NCBI GenBank assembly: GCA_038321545.1
Contig: JBBQFB010000031.1
Location: 1-24,543 of the forward strand
DNA from: VFJZ01 sp038321545
Lineage (GTDB): Bacteria; Actinomycetota; Thermoleophilia; Gaiellales; F1-60-MAGs149
Length of the DNA stretch: 24,543 bases
Direction of reading: 5' to 3'
Under the pieces are notes generated by a model, which ran no database searches, was not told the origin of the DNA, and saw only the letters and a list, made by a program, of their open reading frames with translations. A program made the translations under genes and the position numbers. This document shows positions 7,341 through 15,542 of the stretch, piece after piece (within the stretch, counting starts at the first letter, position 1; each line of letters opens with the position of its first letter).

Positions 7341-8571
7341 GCCCGCACCGCCTGGGACGGCGGCGGTGAGGCGACCCGCACGCCGGCCTGCAACACGGTC
7401 GCGAGGTCGTCGCCGCGGCGCACCCGCACGACCGCGACGCCACGGCGCTGGAGTGCCAGGGCGATGCCCTCGGGCGCGCCGACGGCGGGTGCCCGCTCGT
7501 TCCAGCTGCGCGCATCGACCCACACCAACGCCACCTCGCGGCGGCCGGCGATCAGCGACAGGCGCTGCTCGAGCTGCGACGTGAGCTCGGTCGTGATCAG
7601 GAACAGGCGGGCGGCATCGAGACCGACGCGGCCGTCCTCGAGCGCTGCCACCAGCGAGCGCCGGCCGTCGGGCTGCACCGAGGCCAGCACCTCGAGCGCC
7701 ACGCGCCAGTCGCCCTCCAGCGACGTCACCGCGGTGCGCTCCAGGCGGGCGCCGGACACGACCAGCGCCGACCGTCGGCCCTCGGACGCCAGCCGGCGCA
7801 GGATCGAGCCGGACGCGCGCACCATCATCTCGAACGACGAGTCGGGCGCCGTGCCGACGACCAGGCCGGCGCGAGCGTCGAGCACCACCGCCGCCTCGTC
7901 ACGGGGCGCGTCCTCGAGCTCCTTCACCATCAGCTTCTGGCGGCGCGCGGTGGACGGCCAGTGCACGCGCCGCAGCGACTCGCCGGCCTGGTGGTCGCGC
8001 ACGGAGTGCAAGTCGAACCCGGCGCCGCGCGCCAGCAGGTAGCGGCCGGACATGCCGTTCGGGCCGCCGCCGTCGGGGAACAGCCGCTCGAGCTCGAAGA
8101 TGCGCGGGTAGACGACGATCGCGCCCTGCGCCGGCAGCTCGAGCTCGCTGCGCGCCAGGCCGAACGGGTCGTCGACGACCAGCCGCGCCTTGTCCAGGCG
8201 GTAGCGACCGCGCGGCAACCCGCGGAGCGTGTAGCGCCCGGCCAGCACGTCTCCGGACTTGAACAGCGGTACCTGGGCCTCGCCGACCGCCGGCAGCGTG
8301 TCGAACAGGCGCGCGCCGACCGGCGGCAGGCCACCGTCGCGCTGCACCTCGACGCGCACCGACAGCTCGCCGCCCTCGACGTGCTCACCCGGCCCGCCGC
8401 GGCGGACGAGCCGGAAGGGTCCGCGCACCAGCCGCACGTAGACCACGGCGGCCAGCACGGCCAGCCCGAGGCCGACCGCGGGCGCGTACGCCTCCCGCGT
8501 CCCCAGCGCCCAGGCCGCGACGTACATTCCCGCGGCCAGGAGCAACGCCAGGCGGCCGCGGGCCGTCAGCA

Positions 8572-8572
<1 letters not shown>
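7337..8572 (-). CDS. DUF58 domain protein (membrane-anchored, vWA-like)
   Basis: 411 residues. Two N-terminal membrane segments (RLALLLAAGMYVAAWALG, then AVGLGLAVLAAVVYV) are followed by a beta-rich region. The DUF58 signature comes next: the block around VRDHQAGESLRRVHWPST, then the KELED segment. After it is a vWA-like Rossmann part (AAVVLDARAG, a degenerate MIDAS-like position). DUF58 proteins are regular partners of MoxR AAA+ ATPases and are thought to act as substrates or adaptors in a chaperone-like system. The ATG at 8572 shares a base with the moxR stop (TGATG), and the stop overlaps the transglutaminase ATG, so the three proteins are translationally coupled. Confidence 0.92.
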
Positions 8573-9540
<968 letters not shown>

Positions 9541-9565
9541 CCGCACTCCTTCTGTGCTGCAACAC

Positions 9566-9586
9566 ACTGGCCGGTCCGGGGCCAGT
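9566..9586. promoter_or_regulatory. Inverted repeat over the moxR -10 region
   Basis: ACTGGCC (9566-9572) and GGCCAGT (9580-9586) are perfect inverted arms around a 7-base centre. On the minus strand one arm overlaps TATACT (9589-9584), a good -10 for moxR, and the expected start site lies inside the repeat. The site sits in the short region shared with the divergent serine hydrolase gene, so an operator for either gene is plausible. No -35 at proper spacing was found on either strand. Confidence 0.4.
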
Positions 9587-9639
9587 ATAAGCGGTGTACG
9601 CAGCCCGGCCCGTTGCGGTTCCGTCAACGCCAGAAGGCG

Positions 9640-9645
9640 TAGGAT
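9640..9645 (+). promoter_or_regulatory. Candidate -10 for the serine hydrolase gene
   Basis: TAGGAT matches TANNNT and ends seven bases before the GTG at 9653, as expected for a leaderless transcript. The same bases contain AGGA, which could instead serve as a Shine-Dalgarno in a leadered mRNA. TTGCGG lies upstream but at 21-base spacing, which is too long. Confidence 0.35.
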
Positions 9646-9652
9646 CCCTGCC

Positions 9653-10414
9653 GTGCGCTCCGTCGTCGCAGCCCTCCTGCTTCTCGTCCTCGCCCCCGCA
9701 GCGGCCAACGCCGAGTCGGCCTGCTGGAAGCGACGGGTGGCGCACGCCGACGCCGTGGCCCGCAGCCGCGCCGGCGACGTCACGTTCGCGGTCATCGACA
9801 CGGGCGGCCACCTCCACGGGAAGCGCTACACCACGCCCGTCCGTGGCGTGTCGACGATCAAGAGCCTGCTGCTGCTGACCTTCCTGCGCCAGTCGTCGGT
9901 CCGGCACCGGTCGCTGACGCCGGCCGAGAAGCGTCTCCTCGACCGGATGATCCGGTACTCCGACAACGGCGCCGCGAGCACGATGATCAATCAGCTCGGC
10001 GAGACGAAGATCGAGGGCGAGGCGCGGCGCATCGGGATGCGCTCGTTCCAGCTGATCCACGGCTTCTGGGGACTCTCCCCCACCAGCGCACGCGACCAGG
10101 CGGTGCTGTTCCGGCACCTCGACCAGAACCTGCCGAAGCGTCACCGCACGTATGCCCGCCGGCTGTTCTCGTCGATCGTCTCGTACCAGCGGTGGGGCGT
10201 CCCGCGGGGCGCGCCGCGCGGGTACAAGGTCCTGTTCAAGGGCGGCTGGGGCTACGGCACCGGCAAGGCCACGCACCAGGGCGCCCGGCTCGAGCGCGGC
10301 GGCACCACGCTCGGGCTCGGCATCACCACGTTCGGCAACCCCGGCACCGAGTACGGCGCGACGACGATCGAGCTCGTCACCAAGGCGCTGCTGCGCCCGC
10401 AGCCCTGCGTTTAG
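9653..10414 (+). CDS. Exported class A beta-lactamase-fold serine hydrolase
   Basis: 253 residues and the only plus-strand gene. A signal peptide (MRSVVAALLLLVLAPAAANA) with an AxA site predicts cleavage after residue 20. The three beta-lactamase/DD-peptidase motifs are visible: SxxK as S67-T-I-K70, SDN at 103-105, and a KG-type third motif as K196-G-G in VLFKGGWGYGTG. An obvious omega-loop ExxxN is not seen, so true beta-lactamase activity is doubtful; peptidoglycan or other peptide-ester hydrolysis is as likely. The mature protein has only two cysteines, C24 and C252, near its two ends, which could form a disulfide. It is divergent from moxR and convergent with the helical-protein gene (7-base gap). 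The start is GTG. Confidence 0.85.
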   Translation: MRSVVAALLLLVLAPAAANAESACWKRRVAHADAVARSRAGDVTFAVIDTGGHLHGKRYTTPVRGVSTIKSLLLLTFLRQSSVRHRSLTPAEKRLLDRMIRYSDNGAASTMINQLGETKIEGEARRIGMRSFQLIHGFWGLSPTSARDQAVLFRHLDQNLPKRHRTYARRLFSSIVSYQRWGVPRGAPRGYKVLFKGGWGYGTGKATHQGARLERGGTTLGLGITTFGNPGTEYGATTIELVTKALLRPQPCV

Positions 10415-10421
10415 CGCACGT

Positions 10422-11069
10422 CTAACGCGCGACGAGCAGGTCGGCCGCCTCGGAGAACGCCGCATCGCCCGTGCGCGCCGCGGTGGCGCGCAGGACGTGC
10501 TTCGCGTTGAGCCGGGCGCTGCCGGCGTACGGCTGCGCCATCACGAACCGGTCGGCCGCCTCGCGCGGAGCCACGTCGCCGGCCGCCACCACGCCCGCCA
10601 GGGCGTAGGCGATGCGCTCGTCGTGCTCCGCGTCGAACGGCGCCGTCGTGCGCGCCACGGTCGTCGCGAGCGCCTGGACGACCGCGACGCGGTCGGACGG
10701 CGTCGCCTCGCGATGGCGCGCGACCTCGTCCAGCGCGTCGGCGAGGCACGACGCATCCACCTCCGACCCGGTCGCGGCGAGCCCGATCAGCGCGTCGCGG
10801 ATACGGCGGAAGCCGCCCTCGCCGAGGCACGGCCCCTGGCAGTCGCGGATCAGCACGACACCGAGCGCCTGGCAGGCCGCCGAGCGGGCAGTGGCCTCCG
10901 CGTGACCGAGCAGGCCGACCAGCGTCTCGGCGGTCGAGCGGACGACGGTATCCGCCGCGCGCGCGGCTCCCAGCAGCGCCTCGCCGAAGGCCGCGAGAGC
11001 CGCGTCACGCGCCTGCGCGTCGCGAACCCCGAGACCGGAGATGTCGAGCATCCGCGTAGTGTCGCTCAC
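10422..11069 (-). CDS. Unrecognised alpha-helical protein coupled to the MBL hydrolase
   Basis: 215 residues starting VSDTTRMLDISGLG. I do not recognise the family. The sequence is Ala-rich and reads as a string of amphipathic helices (AFGEALLGAARAADTVVRS, AETLVGLLGHAEATARSA, VAVVQALATTVARTT), reminiscent of HEAT-like or four-helix folds but without a clear repeat. A short loop DCQGPCLGEGGF carries two cysteines, with a third nearby in SAACQAL, so a metal or disulfide role is possible. It has no signal peptide or membrane segment. The GTG at 11069 overlaps the preceding stop (GTGA) and no Shine-Dalgarno is visible, so translation probably depends on ribosomes finishing the MBL gene. It is likely the last gene of the mihF operon. 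Confidence 0.75.
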   Translation of the reverse strand: MSDTTRMLDISGLGVRDAQARDAALAAFGEALLGAARAADTVVRSTAETLVGLLGHAEATARSAACQALGVVLIRDCQGPCLGEGGFRRIRDALIGLAATGSEVDASCLADALDEVARHREATPSDRVAVVQALATTVARTTAPFDAEHDERIAYALAGVVAAGDVAPREAADRFVMAQPYAGSARLNAKHVLRATAARTGDAAFSEAADLLVAR

Positions 11070-12034
11070 ATGGCGGCGAACCGGAAGCGGTCCACCTCCC
11101 GGGCCCGCCCCTGCGCGACCAGCCGGACGAGGTGCGCGGCGCCCTCGACCATCGCGAACCGCCGCGAGTGGTAGTCGAGGCGGCTGCCCCACAGATGCTG
11201 CGCGAGCTCGTACGGCGTCGCCGCCCCGCCCTCGAGCCCGGCCACGCACTCGGCCAGCCGCTCCTCGTGGTGGGCGAGCAGCTCGTTCACCCGGACCGCG
11301 GCATCCTCGATCGGCGTGCGGTGGCCGGGGTAGATGATGCCGGGCTGGAACTCGTCGCGGATCCGCACCAACGAGTGCGCGAAGTCGGCCAGCGGGTCGG
11401 GCGAGTCGCCCTCGCCCCACAACCCGACATTCGGCGAGATCTCGTTCAGGATCGTGTCGCCGCCGAACATCCGGCGGCTCGTCCGCCCCACGAAGACGAC
11501 GTGGCCCTCGGCGTGCCCCGGCAGCCGGTAGACGTCGAACTGCTCGCCCTGCAACTCGAGGACGTCGCCCTCGTCGAGCAGCAGGTCGGGGTCGGCCGGG
11601 TGGTACGGCGTGTCGCGCTCGTCCTCGGCGGACGACTGCGCCTCGGCCGCCGGCATGCCCATCGCGATCAGGTGCTGCTCGAACCGCGGCGGCCCGTCGG
11701 GATCGAGGAATCCCGGCCCCGTGAGCTCGTAGTCGCGGCGGCCCTGCACGAACCGCTCGGCGCGCGTCAGCTCGACCAGCGCAGCGCTGGCGCCGTTGTG
11801 GTCCGGGTGGTAGTGCGTGACCACGACCTGGCGCACGGGCGGCGAACCGAGCTCGGCGTACGCATCGCGCCAGCGGGCAGTCGTGCCGGGCGTGCCGAGG
11901 CCGGAGTCGAAGATCGTCCAGCCGGCCGGATCCTCGACCGCGTAGCAGTGGACGTGGTCGAGCGCCCACGGCAGCGGCAACGTCACACGATGGACGCCGC
12001 CCCCGAGGTCGGCGATGATGGCGCGTTTTTCCAC
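11066..12034 (-). CDS. Metallo-beta-lactamase-fold hydrolase
   Basis: 322 residues. The zinc-binding signature is THYHPDHNG (H74, H76, D78, H79). The later ligands appear in LPGHAEGHVVF, GGDTILNEISPN and IIYPGHRTPIEDA, the order seen in glyoxalase II/LACTB2-like hydrolases. A C-terminal helical part (about 255-322) resembles the winged-helix-like tail of LACTB2-type proteins. The substrate cannot be told; thioester, lactone or RNA hydrolysis are family options. There is no signal peptide. The GTG at 12034 is chosen for the AGGGTG ahead of it and because the MBL fold begins directly (IIADLGGGVHRV). It follows coaBC by 10 bases and overlaps the next gene by four, so it belongs to the same operon. 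Confidence 0.9.
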   Translation of the reverse strand: MEKRAIIADLGGGVHRVTLPLPWALDHVHCYAVEDPAGWTIFDSGLGTPGTTARWRDAYAELGSPPVRQVVVTHYHPDHNGASAALVELTRAERFVQGRRDYELTGPGFLDPDGPPRFEQHLIAMGMPAAEAQSSAEDERDTPYHPADPDLLLDEGDVLELQGEQFDVYRLPGHAEGHVVFVGRTSRRMFGGDTILNEISPNVGLWGEGDSPDPLADFAHSLVRIRDEFQPGIIYPGHRTPIEDAAVRVNELLAHHEERLAECVAGLEGGAATPYELAQHLWGSRLDYHSRRFAMVEGAAHLVRLVAQGRAREVDRFRFAAM

Positions 12035-12044
12035 GGGCGGCACC

Positions 12045-13229
12045 CTAGCGGAGGAGCGTCTCGACCCGGTCGAGGATGGTGCCCGCGATCGCCGCCTTGG
12101 GCGCCTTCGCAAGATGCTCCTCACCGTCGGGGCCGACCAGCACGACCTCGTTGTCGTCGACCTCGAACCCGATGTCGGGCCGCGCCACGTCGTTCAGCAC
12201 GATCAGGTCGACGCCCTTGCGCTCGCGCTTCGCCCGCGCCCGCTCGAGCCCGTCGCCCGTCTCGGCGGCGAAGCCCACCAGCACCTGGCCCGGGCGTCGG
12301 GCGGCACCGACGGCGGCCAGGATGTCGGCGGTCGCGACCAGCTCGAGCGACCAGTCGCCCTCCCGCGGCCGTTTGGAGTCGGCGGCCTGTGCGGGCCGGT
12401 AGTCGGCCACCGCGGCGGCCATCAGCACGACGTCGGCGCCGGCGGCCCGAGCGAGGGTCTCGCGCTCCAGGTCGGCCGCGGTCGGCGTCTGGACGACGGT
12501 GCCGCCGGACGGTGCCACGGCGGCGTTGCACAGCAGCGTGGTCACCGCGGCGCCGCGCAGCAGCGCGGCATCGGCCAGGGCCACGCCCATCCGTCCGCTC
12601 GAGCGGTTGCCGAGGTAGCGCACCGGGTCGAGCGGCTCGCGGGTGCCGCCGGCGGTGACCAGCACGCGCCGGCCGTGCAGCGGACCGGCCGGACGCAGCA
12701 GCGCCGTGACGGCGGCGTGGATGGCGGCCGGCGCGGCGAGACGCCCGGCGCCGGTCTCGCCCTCGGCCAGCTCGCCCTCGTCGGGCCCGACGATCACGGC
12801 CCCGCGGTCACGCAGCAGCGCGACGGCCGTCCGGGTGGCCGGGTGCTCCCACATCCGCACGTTCATCGCCGGGCAGACCACCAGGCGTCCGGCCAGCGCG
12901 AGCGCCGACTCGGTCAGCACGTTGTCGGCCAGGCCGTGCGCCAGCTTCGCGAGCGTGTTCGCCGAGCACGGCGCCACCACCATCACGCGGGCGGCCCGCG
13001 CCGCGTCGAGGTGCGGGTAGATCGGACCGCCCGGCGCAGGCCGGTCGGTCAGCACCGGCGCGCGGGACAGGCCCGCGAACGTGGTGGCGCCCACGAACCG
13101 CTCGGCGGCAGGCGTCATCACGACCTGGACCTCTAGGCCGTCCCTGACGAACAGACGGCAGAGCTCGGCGGCGCGGTAGGCGGCGATGCCGCCGGTGACG
13201 CCGAGCAGGACTACTTGTCGGAGCCCCAC
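12045..13229 (-). CDS. coaBC: Bifunctional phosphopantothenoylcysteine synthetase/decarboxylase
   Basis: CoaBC makes 4'-phosphopantetheine for coenzyme A. Of the 394 residues, the N-terminal flavin-dependent decarboxylase (CoaC) has GVTGGIAAYRAAEL, the catalytic His in YPHLDAA, APCSANTLAKLA and the PAMN motif in CPAMNVRMWEHPA. The C-terminal synthetase (CoaB) has VTAGGTREPLDPVRYLGNRS, AAAVADYRP with a following Lys (DSKRP), and GFAAETGD. In the CoaC flap, where E. coli has a catalytic Cys in an ACG..G.GR context, this protein reads LAEGETGAGRL. GTG at 13229 is the start, 19 bases inside rpoZ. The mihF-gmk-rpoZ-coaBC order is common in actinobacteria. Confidence 0.96.
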   Translation of the reverse strand: MGLRQVVLLGVTGGIAAYRAAELCRLFVRDGLEVQVVMTPAAERFVGATTFAGLSRAPVLTDRPAPGGPIYPHLDAARAARVMVVAPCSANTLAKLAHGLADNVLTESALALAGRLVVCPAMNVRMWEHPATRTAVALLRDRGAVIVGPDEGELAEGETGAGRLAAPAAIHAAVTALLRPAGPLHGRRVLVTAGGTREPLDPVRYLGNRSSGRMGVALADAALLRGAAVTTLLCNAAVAPSGGTVVQTPTAADLERETLARAAGADVVLMAAAVADYRPAQAADSKRPREGDWSLELVATADILAAVGAARRPGQVLVGFAAETGDGLERARAKRERKGVDLIVLNDVARPDIGFEVDDNEVVLVGPDGEEHLAKAPKAAIAGTILDRVETLLR

Positions 13230-13441
13230 GCGAGGCGGTCCTGAGCGACCTCCTCGAGCGACATCGTCAGGTAGTTCTTCGACCGCGAGTCGACGAGGGG
13301 CGGGGCGACGTCCTCGACCACGCCCTCACCGAGCATGTGGTGATACGCGTTCAGCTGCCGCGCGCGCTTGGCGGCGATGATGACGAGTGCGTACTTGGAC
13401 GGAACGACCTGCGTCAGGTCGTCGAGCTTGGGATAGATCAT
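13211..13441 (-). CDS. rpoZ: DNA-directed RNA polymerase omega subunit
   Basis: 76 residues, beginning MIYPKLDDLTQVVPSKYALV. The omega signature is SKYALVIIAAKRARQL, followed by the LVDSRSKNYLTMSLEEVAQ segment that packs on the beta-prime C-terminus. Omega helps fold and assemble the beta-prime subunit. The ATG at 13441 is preceded by GAGG at a suitable distance; the frame extends further upstream, but those residues are the tail of gmk in another frame. It sits between gmk (16-base gap) and coaBC (19-base overlap), the classical neighbourhood. Confidence 0.95.
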   Translation of the reverse strand: MIYPKLDDLTQVVPSKYALVIIAAKRARQLNAYHHMLGEGVVEDVAPPLVDSRSKNYLTMSLEEVAQDRLAWGSDK

Positions 13442-13457
13442 GCTGCCTCGAGACGGA

Positions 13458-14039
13458 TCATGCGGGCGCCGGTTGGCTGCCACGCCGGGAGATCTCCGTC
13501 CGCATCGTAGCGTAGAGCTCTCCCGCAGCCCGTTCCGCGTCGTCGTTCAGGATCACGTGGTCGAACTGGGTGCGCTCGCGGCGCTGCGCGTTCGCGATCG
13601 CGAGCCGCATCTCGATCTCGCCGGCCATCTCGGTGGCGCGCCGGCGGAGGCGCCGGTCGAGCTCGGCCAGCGGCGCATCGATGAAGATCAGGCACGCCTC
13701 GGGCCGCCGGCGCCGGATCGCGAACGACCCCTCCACCTCGAGCTCGAGGATCACGTTCCGGCCCTCGCCGAGCAGCCGGTCGATCTCCTCCTTGAGCGTG
13801 CCGTAGCGTCCGCCGGCGAACGACACGTGCTCCTCGAACGCGTCCGCGTCGACGCGACGCTGGAAGGCCTCGTCGGACAGGAAGTAGTACTCGCGTCCCT
13901 CCCGCTCTCCCTCCCGCTGGCGCCGGGTGGTGGCCGACACGGCGACGGCGGCGATGTCGGGGTCGCGATCGAGCACGCCGTGGATCAACGTGCCCTTGCC
14001 GGCTCCGGACGGTCCGGAGATGACGAACAGGATCGCGAT
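13458..14039 (-). CDS. gmk: Guanylate kinase, start codon unclear
   Basis: Guanylate kinase phosphorylates GMP to GDP. The P-loop SGPSGAGKGT begins about eight residues from the expected N-terminus, followed by the GMP-binding elements SATTRRQREGE and YYFLSDEAF, then LELEVEGSFAIRR and IFIDAP. Length is about 193 residues, normal for the family. No ATG, GTG or TTG lies in frame between the mihF stop and the P-loop. The nearest in-frame ATG upstream (14222) would add 61 unrelated residues translated from inside mihF. ATC at 14039 has GAGG eight bases upstream and gives the natural N-terminus IAILFVISGPSG; ATC at 14033 and CTG at 14030 are alternatives. The product is certain; the start is not. 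Confidence 0.9.
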   Translation of the reverse strand: MAILFVISGPSGAGKGTLIHGVLDRDPDIAAVAVSATTRRQREGEREGREYYFLSDEAFQRRVDADAFEEHVSFAGGRYGTLKEEIDRLLGEGRNVILELEVEGSFAIRRRRPEACLIFIDAPLAELDRRLRRRATEMAGEIEMRLAIANAQRRERTQFDHVILNDDAERAAGELYATMRTEISRRGSQPAPA

Positions 14040-14056
14040 GGCCGGCGCCTCGTGCG

Positions 14057-14389
14057 CTACCGGCGCAGCAGCGCGACGAGCTCGGCCCGCTGGCGCTCGG
14101 AGAGGCCGCCGACCGTCTTCGACTGCGAGATCCGGCACGTCGTCAGCAGGCGGCCGGCCTTCACGCGGCCGCACTTCGGGACGGCCAGCAGAAGGTCGAA
14201 CACCTTCGCCGTCAGCACCCACTCCGGCGGGTCGCCGAGGAGCGCGGAAATGGAGGACGTGCCCGCCTTGAGGTCGCGCTTCAGCTGCGCTCGGGCGATA
14301 CGAATGACGTTCGCGCGCTGCAGCGCCTCCATGCGCTGGTCGAGGCTCCGTGCTGGGGTCTGGGAGGCGAGCTTCTGCGCGGTCGACAT
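14057..14389 (-). CDS. mihF: Actinobacterial integration host factor (mIHF/sIHF)
   Basis: 110 residues. It matches the actinobacterial integration host factor, a helix-two-turn-helix nucleoid protein unrelated to E. coli IHF. Typical features are the N-terminal helix with ALQRANVIRIARAQLKRDL, then the DNA-contacting part with LLAVPKCGRVKAGRLL, and a basic C-terminus ending ALLRR. It binds and compacts DNA and affects recombination and transcription. The ATG at 14389 lies nine bases after a good -10 hexamer, so its mRNA is probably leaderless or nearly so. It heads the mihF-gmk-rpoZ-coaBC cluster. Identity is well supported by both sequence and gene order. Confidence 0.94.
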   Translation of the reverse strand: MSTAQKLASQTPARSLDQRMEALQRANVIRIARAQLKRDLKAGTSSISALLGDPPEWVLTAKVFDLLLAVPKCGRVKAGRLLTTCRISQSKTVGGLSERQRAELVALLRR

Positions 14390-14398
14390 TGGACGCGG

Positions 14399-14427
14399 AT
14401 CATGGCCGATCTAGGACGTCGCCGCAA
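14399..14427 (-). promoter_or_regulatory. mihF promoter, near-leaderless
   Basis: On the minus strand TTGCGG (14427-14422), a 17-base spacer and CATGAT (14404-14399) form a good sigma-70-type promoter. The ATG of mihF is nine bases past the -10, so the 5' leader should be 0-3 bases. This agrees with the lack of a Shine-Dalgarno in front of mihF. Confidence 0.6.
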
Positions 14428-14461
14428 GGCGGAACCGCCTGTTTTCTTGCGGGAAACCGCC
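14428..14461 (-). repeat. Tandem GGCGGTT-type repeat abutting the mihF -35
   Basis: Two similar units, GGCGGTTTCCCGC (from 14461) and GGCGGTTCCGCC (from 14439), start 22 bases apart, about two helical turns. Each is itself an imperfect palindrome. They lie directly upstream of and touching the -35 element, a usual place for a repressor or activator. An A-rich spacer (AAGAAAAC) separates them. An operator function is inference. Confidence 0.45.
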
Positions 14462-14549
14462 ACTTCGGGCGATGTAAACGGAGACGTCTTTCAAATCCCC
14501 TGTGAAGGCGTGGATAAGGCCCATTCGCGGAGGGGGTGGATGACCGTCG

Positions 14550-14576
14550 AAAGGGACAAACGGACGGGTGCGTCCG
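14550..14576 (-). terminator. Probable terminator of the pyr operon
   Basis: Minus-strand CGGACG (14576-14571), loop CACC and CGTCCG (14566-14561) form a perfect 6-bp stem followed by TTTGTCCCTTT. AAGGG before the stem can also pair with CCCTT after it. It lies about 115 bases past the pyrD stop and before the mihF promoter. The T-tract is interrupted, so the strength is uncertain. Confidence 0.4.
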
Positions 14577-14690
14577 ACCCTTGGGCCACCTTCTGGACCT
14601 TTCCCCGGCAGGTCGTCGCCGCGTCCCGGTCGAAAGCGTCGTCTCCGACCCTCGCGCGATCTCCGCGAGGCGCCGCGCACGGACCGGCGA

Positions 14691-15542
14691 CTAGGCTGAC
14701 GCGAGGCCGTCGCGCACGCGGGCGGGCGCGCGGGGATCTCGGAAGATCGCCGTCCCGACCGCCACCGCCGTCGCGCCGACGGCGAGGAAGTCACGCGCGT
14801 CGTCGGCCGTCTCGATGCCGCCCAGCCCGACCAGCGCGATCGCGACCGCGGCCCGTGCCGCCGCGACGGCAGCCAGGGCCTGCGGGCGGAGCGCCGGCCC
14901 CGACACCCCGCCGGTGCCGGCTCCCAGCAGCGGCCTGCCGGTGAAGCGGTTCAGCACCATCCCGCGCGCGGTGTTCGTCAGCGTCAGCGCGTCGGCGCCG
15001 CCGGCCTCGGCGGCCCGCGCCAGCTCGGCCACGTCGGCCACGCTCGGTGACAGCTTGACCAGCAGCGGCAGCCTGGTCCGGCCCCGCGCCAGGGCGGTGA
15101 CCGCCTCCGTCTCGCGCGGGTCGGTGCCGATCGAGATGCAGCCGGACTTCACGTTCGGGCAGCTCAGGTTGAGCTCCAGCCCGGCGACTGCGTCGAGGTC
15201 GGCCAGGCGGTCGACCAGCCGCACGTAGTCGTCGTGCGAGAACCCGCCCACCGACACGATGATCGGCACATCGACGAGCGCGGCCGTCTCGGGCAGCACC
15301 TCGCTGCAGAAGCGCTCGATGCCGGGACCGGGCAGACCGATCGAGTTGATCATCCCGCCCGGCACCTCGGCGATGCGCGGCGCGGCGTTGCCGGCGCGCG
15401 GCTCGGGCGTGATCGTCTTCGTGACGTGCGCTGCACAGCCGAGCGTCGCGTCCCCGAGCACCGTGTGCGCGGACCGCGCGTCGAGCGTGCCGGACGCGTT
15501 CAGCACCGGGTGTTCCAGCTGCAGGCCGCCGAGGTCGATCAT
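14691..15542 (-). CDS. pyrD: Dihydroorotate dehydrogenase, class 1B catalytic subunit
   Basis: 283 residues. It oxidises dihydroorotate to orotate with FMN. The catalytic base C128 sits in LELNLSCPNVKSG; Cys rather than Ser marks a class 1 enzyme, and the adjacent pyrK makes it the NAD-linked 1B form. FMN-binding parts include NASGT near the N-terminus, the VTKTITPEPRAGN loop, LTLTNTARGMV and the phosphate-binding ALVGLGGI and AVAVGTAIF. The ATG at 15542 overlaps the pyrK stop (ATGA). It is the last gene of the operon; orotate phosphoribosyltransferase and OMP decarboxylase are not in this window. Confidence 0.96.
   Translation of the reverse strand: MIDLGGLQLEHPVLNASGTLDARSAHTVLGDATLGCAAHVTKTITPEPRAGNAAPRIAEVPGGMINSIGLPGPGIERFCSEVLPETAALVDVPIIVSVGGFSHDDYVRLVDRLADLDAVAGLELNLSCPNVKSGCISIGTDPRETEAVTALARGRTRLPLLVKLSPSVADVAELARAAEAGGADALTLTNTARGMVLNRFTGRPLLGAGTGGVSGPALRPQALAAVAAARAAVAIALVGLGGIETADDARDFLAVGATAVAVGTAIFRDPRAPARVRDGLASA

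Larger units (their letters stand above)
14390..14690. other. Non-coding gap between the pyr operon and mihF
   Basis: This is the longest gene-free stretch. It is less GC-rich near mihF than its surroundings. From right to left it holds a GC hairpin without a T-tract (14650-14670), a probable leftward terminator (14550-14576), a single near-match to a DnaA box (TTATCCACG), a tandem operator-like repeat (14428-14461) and the mihF promoter. A 37-codon minus frame starting MGLIHAFTGDL is open here, but it has no Shine-Dalgarno and runs through the promoter, so I do not call it. Confidence 0.7.

Noticed and set aside
5220..8042. 940-codon plus-strand open frame opposite the transglutaminase and DUF58 genes
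   Set aside because: The Arg/Gln/His/Asp-rich product has no domain signal and is typical of antisense frames in high-GC DNA. Both minus-strand genes have clear motifs.
9653..10414. Antibiotic-resistance beta-lactamase
   Set aside because: SxxK, SDN and KG motifs show the fold, but an omega-loop ExxxN was not found and the context is cell-envelope genes on a chromosome, so a resistance call is not supported.
14512..14520. Near-match to a DnaA box (TTATCCACG)
   Set aside because: It is a single box with one mismatch, with no cluster of further boxes, AT-rich unwinding region or dnaA/dnaN nearby, so there is no support for an origin.
14411..14521. 37-codon minus-strand frame (MGLIHAFTGDL...) upstream of mihF
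   Set aside because: It has no Shine-Dalgarno and no similarity that I recognise, and it overlaps the mihF operator-like repeat and promoter.
14650..14670. Perfect 7-bp GC hairpin just after pyrD as terminator
   Set aside because: There is no T-tract on either side. The hairpin at 14561-14576 with TTTGT is a better candidate.
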